Source: Sphingomonas sp. Root710 (lineage in GTDB: Bacteria > Pseudomonadota > Alphaproteobacteria > Sphingomonadales > Sphingomonadaceae). Taken from it: a stretch of DNA of 64,000 nt. Of the stretch, positions 61,826 to 64,000 are shown piece after piece; position 1 is the first letter of the stretch; each line of letters starts with the position of its first letter. The notes below the pieces were generated by a model, which was not told the origin of the DNA, did not search any database, and saw only the letters and a program-made list of their open reading frames with translations. The stretch lies in contig NZ_LMIB01000012.1 of the NCBI RefSeq assembly GCF_001429065.1, positions 566,506-630,505 on the forward strand, given 5' to 3'. The translations under genes were made by a program, and so were the position numbers.

Positions 61826-63958
61826 TCAGAAGCGGGCGGTCAGGGTGACGCCATAGGTTCGCGGTGCCGCCTGGCGCTGGGCATCGCCGAGCCCGGCCTG
61901 CTCGGACCGTCCGACATAATAGGTGGCGTCGGTAAGGTTCTTGGCCCAGAGCTGGGCATCGAAACGCCCGCCCGGAAGCGTCCAGGTGATGGATCCGTTG
62001 ACGAGCCAATAGCTCGGCTGGGTCAGGCGATTGTCGGCGTAGAAGAAATAGCCGTCATTATAGGCGGCGTTCATCGCGACCCGGAACTCGCCGACCGAGG
62101 TGTCGATCCCATAGTCACCGCCGATGTTCGCGGTGAGCTTGGGGGTGGCGATCGTGCGATTGCCCCTGGCGTCTATGGTGAGCGGGTTGCCCGAAGCATC
62201 GGTGGACTCGCCGTTCGGCCCGATGAACAGGGCGTTGGGATAGCTGCGATATTTGCCGTCGAGCAGCGCGATGCTGGCGTCGAGGTTGAGCTTGCTGACC
62301 GGACGCGTCTGGATGGTCGCCTCCAGCCCCTTGATCCGCGCGCGGGCCGCGTTGAGGGTGACGATGCCGCCGAGCTGCGGGATCGTCACCTGGATGTCCT
62401 TATAGTCGTATCGGAACAGCGCGAGGTTGAAGCGCAGCCGGCGATCGAACCATTCGGTCTTGAAGCCGGCCTCATAGGCATCGAGCACTTCGGGCCTGAA
62501 CGGCGCTGTGTTCGGCGCGAGCAGGTTGAAGCCACCGCTCTTGAAGCCCCGATTATAGGAAATATAGGCCAGTGCGTCGGCGTTGAAATGATGGTCCAGC
62601 GCGGCCCGCCAGGTCAGCTTGCGGAAGCTCTGACGGTCGTTCGGCAGCGGGATGACCGCGCCGCCGACCGCGAAGCTGTCGACGATCAGCTTCTGGCGTT
62701 CATAGGTGTAGCGCAGGCCGCCGGTCAGGTTGGTGTCAGGAAATATTTCCGTGCTGGCCTGGCCGAAACCCGCGAAGGACCGGGTCTTCTGCCGGTCGGC
62801 GATCAGCACGACGCCATAGTTGACGTCGGCGGGCGTGTAGGCGGCGACTGCGTCGAAGAAGAAGCCACCCAGCACCCATTTGAATGGCGCGGACGAAGCG
62901 CCATGCAGCTGAACCTCCTGGCTCCAGTTATGCGCCTTTGAGGGCAGGCTCAGATCGGCGATCACGGCGGGCGTGTCGTCCTGATCGAGCAGGTAGCGCA
63001 CGTTCGACCAGCGATAGCTGGTGATGCTGACCAGTTTGAGATCGCCGATCGCCTGCTCGACCTGCAGCGAGCCGCCGCCGGTGTTGAGACGCTCCAGATC
63101 GCGCAATCCGGTCAGCGCATTATATTCGCCCGCATAGGTTGAGGCACCATCGGCCCCGGTCACGCCCTTGGCCAGCTGATAGGAATAGCGCGAGAGCGCG
63201 TGCGAATAGTCCAACGCGAGATGGATTGTGGTCGCGTCGCTGGGTATGAATTTCAGCTTGCTGCGCACCGCGTAATTGCCGTCGGCCATGATGCCGTTGT
63301 CGCGGCCGGTAAACAGGTTGCGGCCCCAGCCTTTGCCCTGGTCGGCATAGTTGGCGGCGAGATCGGCGCTGACCGTTTCGCTGAGCGGGCCGCCCAGATA
63401 GGCCGATGCGCTCAGCGCCTGATAATTGGCGTAGCCGAGGCTGGCTTCGGCGCGGAGCTGATCCGAAGGTTCGCGCGTGATAATGTGCACCACGCCGCCC
63501 GTGGTGTTCCGGCCGAACAGCGTGCCTTGCGGCCCCTTCAGCACCTCGATCCGCTCGATATTATTGAAGGTGAAGAGATTGGCCTCGGGCGAGGCATAAT
63601 AGACATTGTCGACATATACCGCGACAGTCTGCTCGCTTGCCGGCCCGAACAGGTTGGTGCCGACGCCGCGCACGAAGATATTCCCCTCATTGGCGGTGCG
63701 GTTGATGACAAGGCCCGGAATCGCGGCCTGGATCGACGCGGTGTCGTTGATGCCCTTCGCACCCGCCTGCGCGGCGCTGATCGCGCCGATCGAGATCGGG
63801 ACGTCCTGCATCCGTTCGACCCGCTTCTGGGCGGTGACGACGATTTCCTCGATCCCGCCCTCTTGTGCGGCCTGGCTGTCCTGAGCGAAGCTCGGCGTTG
63901 CGCCGGCCATGCCCAGGATCAGGGCGATGCGCGATGCGCCGATGATGATCCTGTTCAT
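61826..63958 (-). CDS. TonB-dependent outer membrane receptor of the catabolic cluster
   Basis: A receptor of about 710 residues from ATG 63958, chosen because GAAGGGG lies 6 bases upstream (the frame also allows 63973). Signal peptide ending near ATPSFAQ, TonB box IEEIVVTAQKR, plug domain (PGLVINRTANEGNIFVRGVGTN, NIERIEVLKGPQGTLFGRNTTGGVVHI) and a barrel ending in ARF. The plug style is that of the FecA/Sphingomonas large family, many of which import aromatic or carbohydrate compounds. First gene of the cluster. Confidence 0.92.
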   Translation of the reverse strand: MNRIIIGASRIALILGMAGATPSFAQDSQAAQEGGIEEIVVTAQKRVERMQDVPISIGAISAAQAGAKGINDTASIQAAIPGLVINRTANEGNIFVRGVGTNLFGPASEQTVAVYVDNVYYASPEANLFTFNNIERIEVLKGPQGTLFGRNTTGGVVHIITREPSDQLRAEASLGYANYQALSASAYLGGPLSETVSADLAANYADQGKGWGRNLFTGRDNGIMADGNYAVRSKLKFIPSDATTIHLALDYSHALSRYSYQLAKGVTGADGASTYAGEYNALTGLRDLERLNTGGGSLQVEQAIGDLKLVSITSYRWSNVRYLLDQDDTPAVIADLSLPSKAHNWSQEVQLHGASSAPFKWVLGGFFFDAVAAYTPADVNYGVVLIADRQKTRSFAGFGQASTEIFPDTNLTGGLRYTYERQKLIVDSFAVGGAVIPLPNDRQSFRKLTWRAALDHHFNADALAYISYNRGFKSGGFNLLAPNTAPFRPEVLDAYEAGFKTEWFDRRLRFNLALFRYDYKDIQVTIPQLGGIVTLNAARARIKGLEATIQTRPVSKLNLDASIALLDGKYRSYPNALFIGPNGESTDASGNPLTIDARGNRTIATPKLTANIGGDYGIDTSVGEFRVAMNAAYNDGYFFYADNRLTQPSYWLVNGSITWTLPGGRFDAQLWAKNLTDATYYVGRSEQAGLGDAQRQAAPRTYGVTLTARF

Positions 63959-64000
63959 ATCCATCCCCTTCATTTTTTTCTGATCCTCCCTTTCTAGCGT

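Noticed and set aside
60887-62941. 684-codon plus-strand open frame opposite E1 alpha and the TonB receptor
   Set aside because: Spans two real genes on the other strand and has no domain resemblance.

Overview
The window reads as chromosome of an alphaproteobacterium, most likely a member of the Sphingomonadaceae. The evidence is high GC with strong coding shadows in the other frames, an NDUFA12-type complex I subunit beside DUF2155 and MlaD, the short bacterial Coq7 plus a COQ9 homologue, a FYDLN-acid protein, DUF2794, an HprK-related/PqqD-like (HPr-rel-A) locus, two large TonB-dependent receptors, and LexA-type boxes of the alphaproteobacterial GTTC-N7-GTTC form. The genus cannot be fixed from sequence alone.

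Layout. 1-1716: thiC, cut by the window edge. 1734-6734: accessory island with an AT-rich membrane protein, a YefM-YoeB module, a MazE/MazF-type module, and three consecutive genes (DUF4272 protein, HNH-like toxin domain protein, 2H phosphoesterase), each preceded by a GTTC-N7-GTTC box. 6740-10844: tyrosine degradation genes (fumarylacetoacetase, a VOC dioxygenase-like gene, hppD) with a divergent MarR regulator, then a TetR regulator. 10931-14889: HPr-rel-A operon (Tat-signal small protein, PqqD-like carrier, HprK-like kinase, nucleotidyltransferase) running into pabB. 15028-23458: phoR-phoU-phoB, membrane protein, DUF2794, cysE-like, pgsA, moaDE, an ECF sigma/anti-sigma pair and a phosphoesterase. 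23472-25661: divergent oxyR / ahpC-ahpD. 25703-35664: TonB receptor, a 26-residue membrane peptide, an ethylene-receptor-like hybrid kinase, dsbB, coq7, two paralogous secreted Cys proteins, aat, DUF2155, mlaD, NDUFA12, pspC and tonB. 35725-39394: riboflavin genes ribD-ribE-ribB-ribH. 39438-52906: an Old Yellow Enzyme, EamA transporter, COQ9, feoAB, ssb, capsule genes kpsC/kpsS, GNAT, rpsA, cmk, aroA and a FYDLN protein. 53059-53134: tRNA-Ala(GGC), followed to about 57179 by an accessory segment (Cas4/RecB-like nuclease, ArdC antirestriction protein, two SHOCT membrane proteins and a structured 650-base non-coding stretch). 57180-63958: a minus-strand catabolic cluster with AraC regulator, cupin, a split 2-oxoacid dehydrogenase (E1 alpha, E1 beta, free lipoyl protein, E2 core) and a TonB receptor.

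How the genes fit together. The rib genes form a nearly complete riboflavin pathway, except that the GTP cyclohydrolase II half of RibB has lost its zinc cysteines; RibB instead carries an N-terminal HTH and lies next to a perfect 16-bp palindrome. OxyR with AhpC/AhpD makes a peroxide defence unit. The two most system-like novelties are the damage-inducible trio at 4125-6734 and the HPr-rel-A operon with its candidate exported substrate. The 57-64 kb cluster looks like an uptake and oxidation route for an unknown 2-oxoacid or diketone-type compound.
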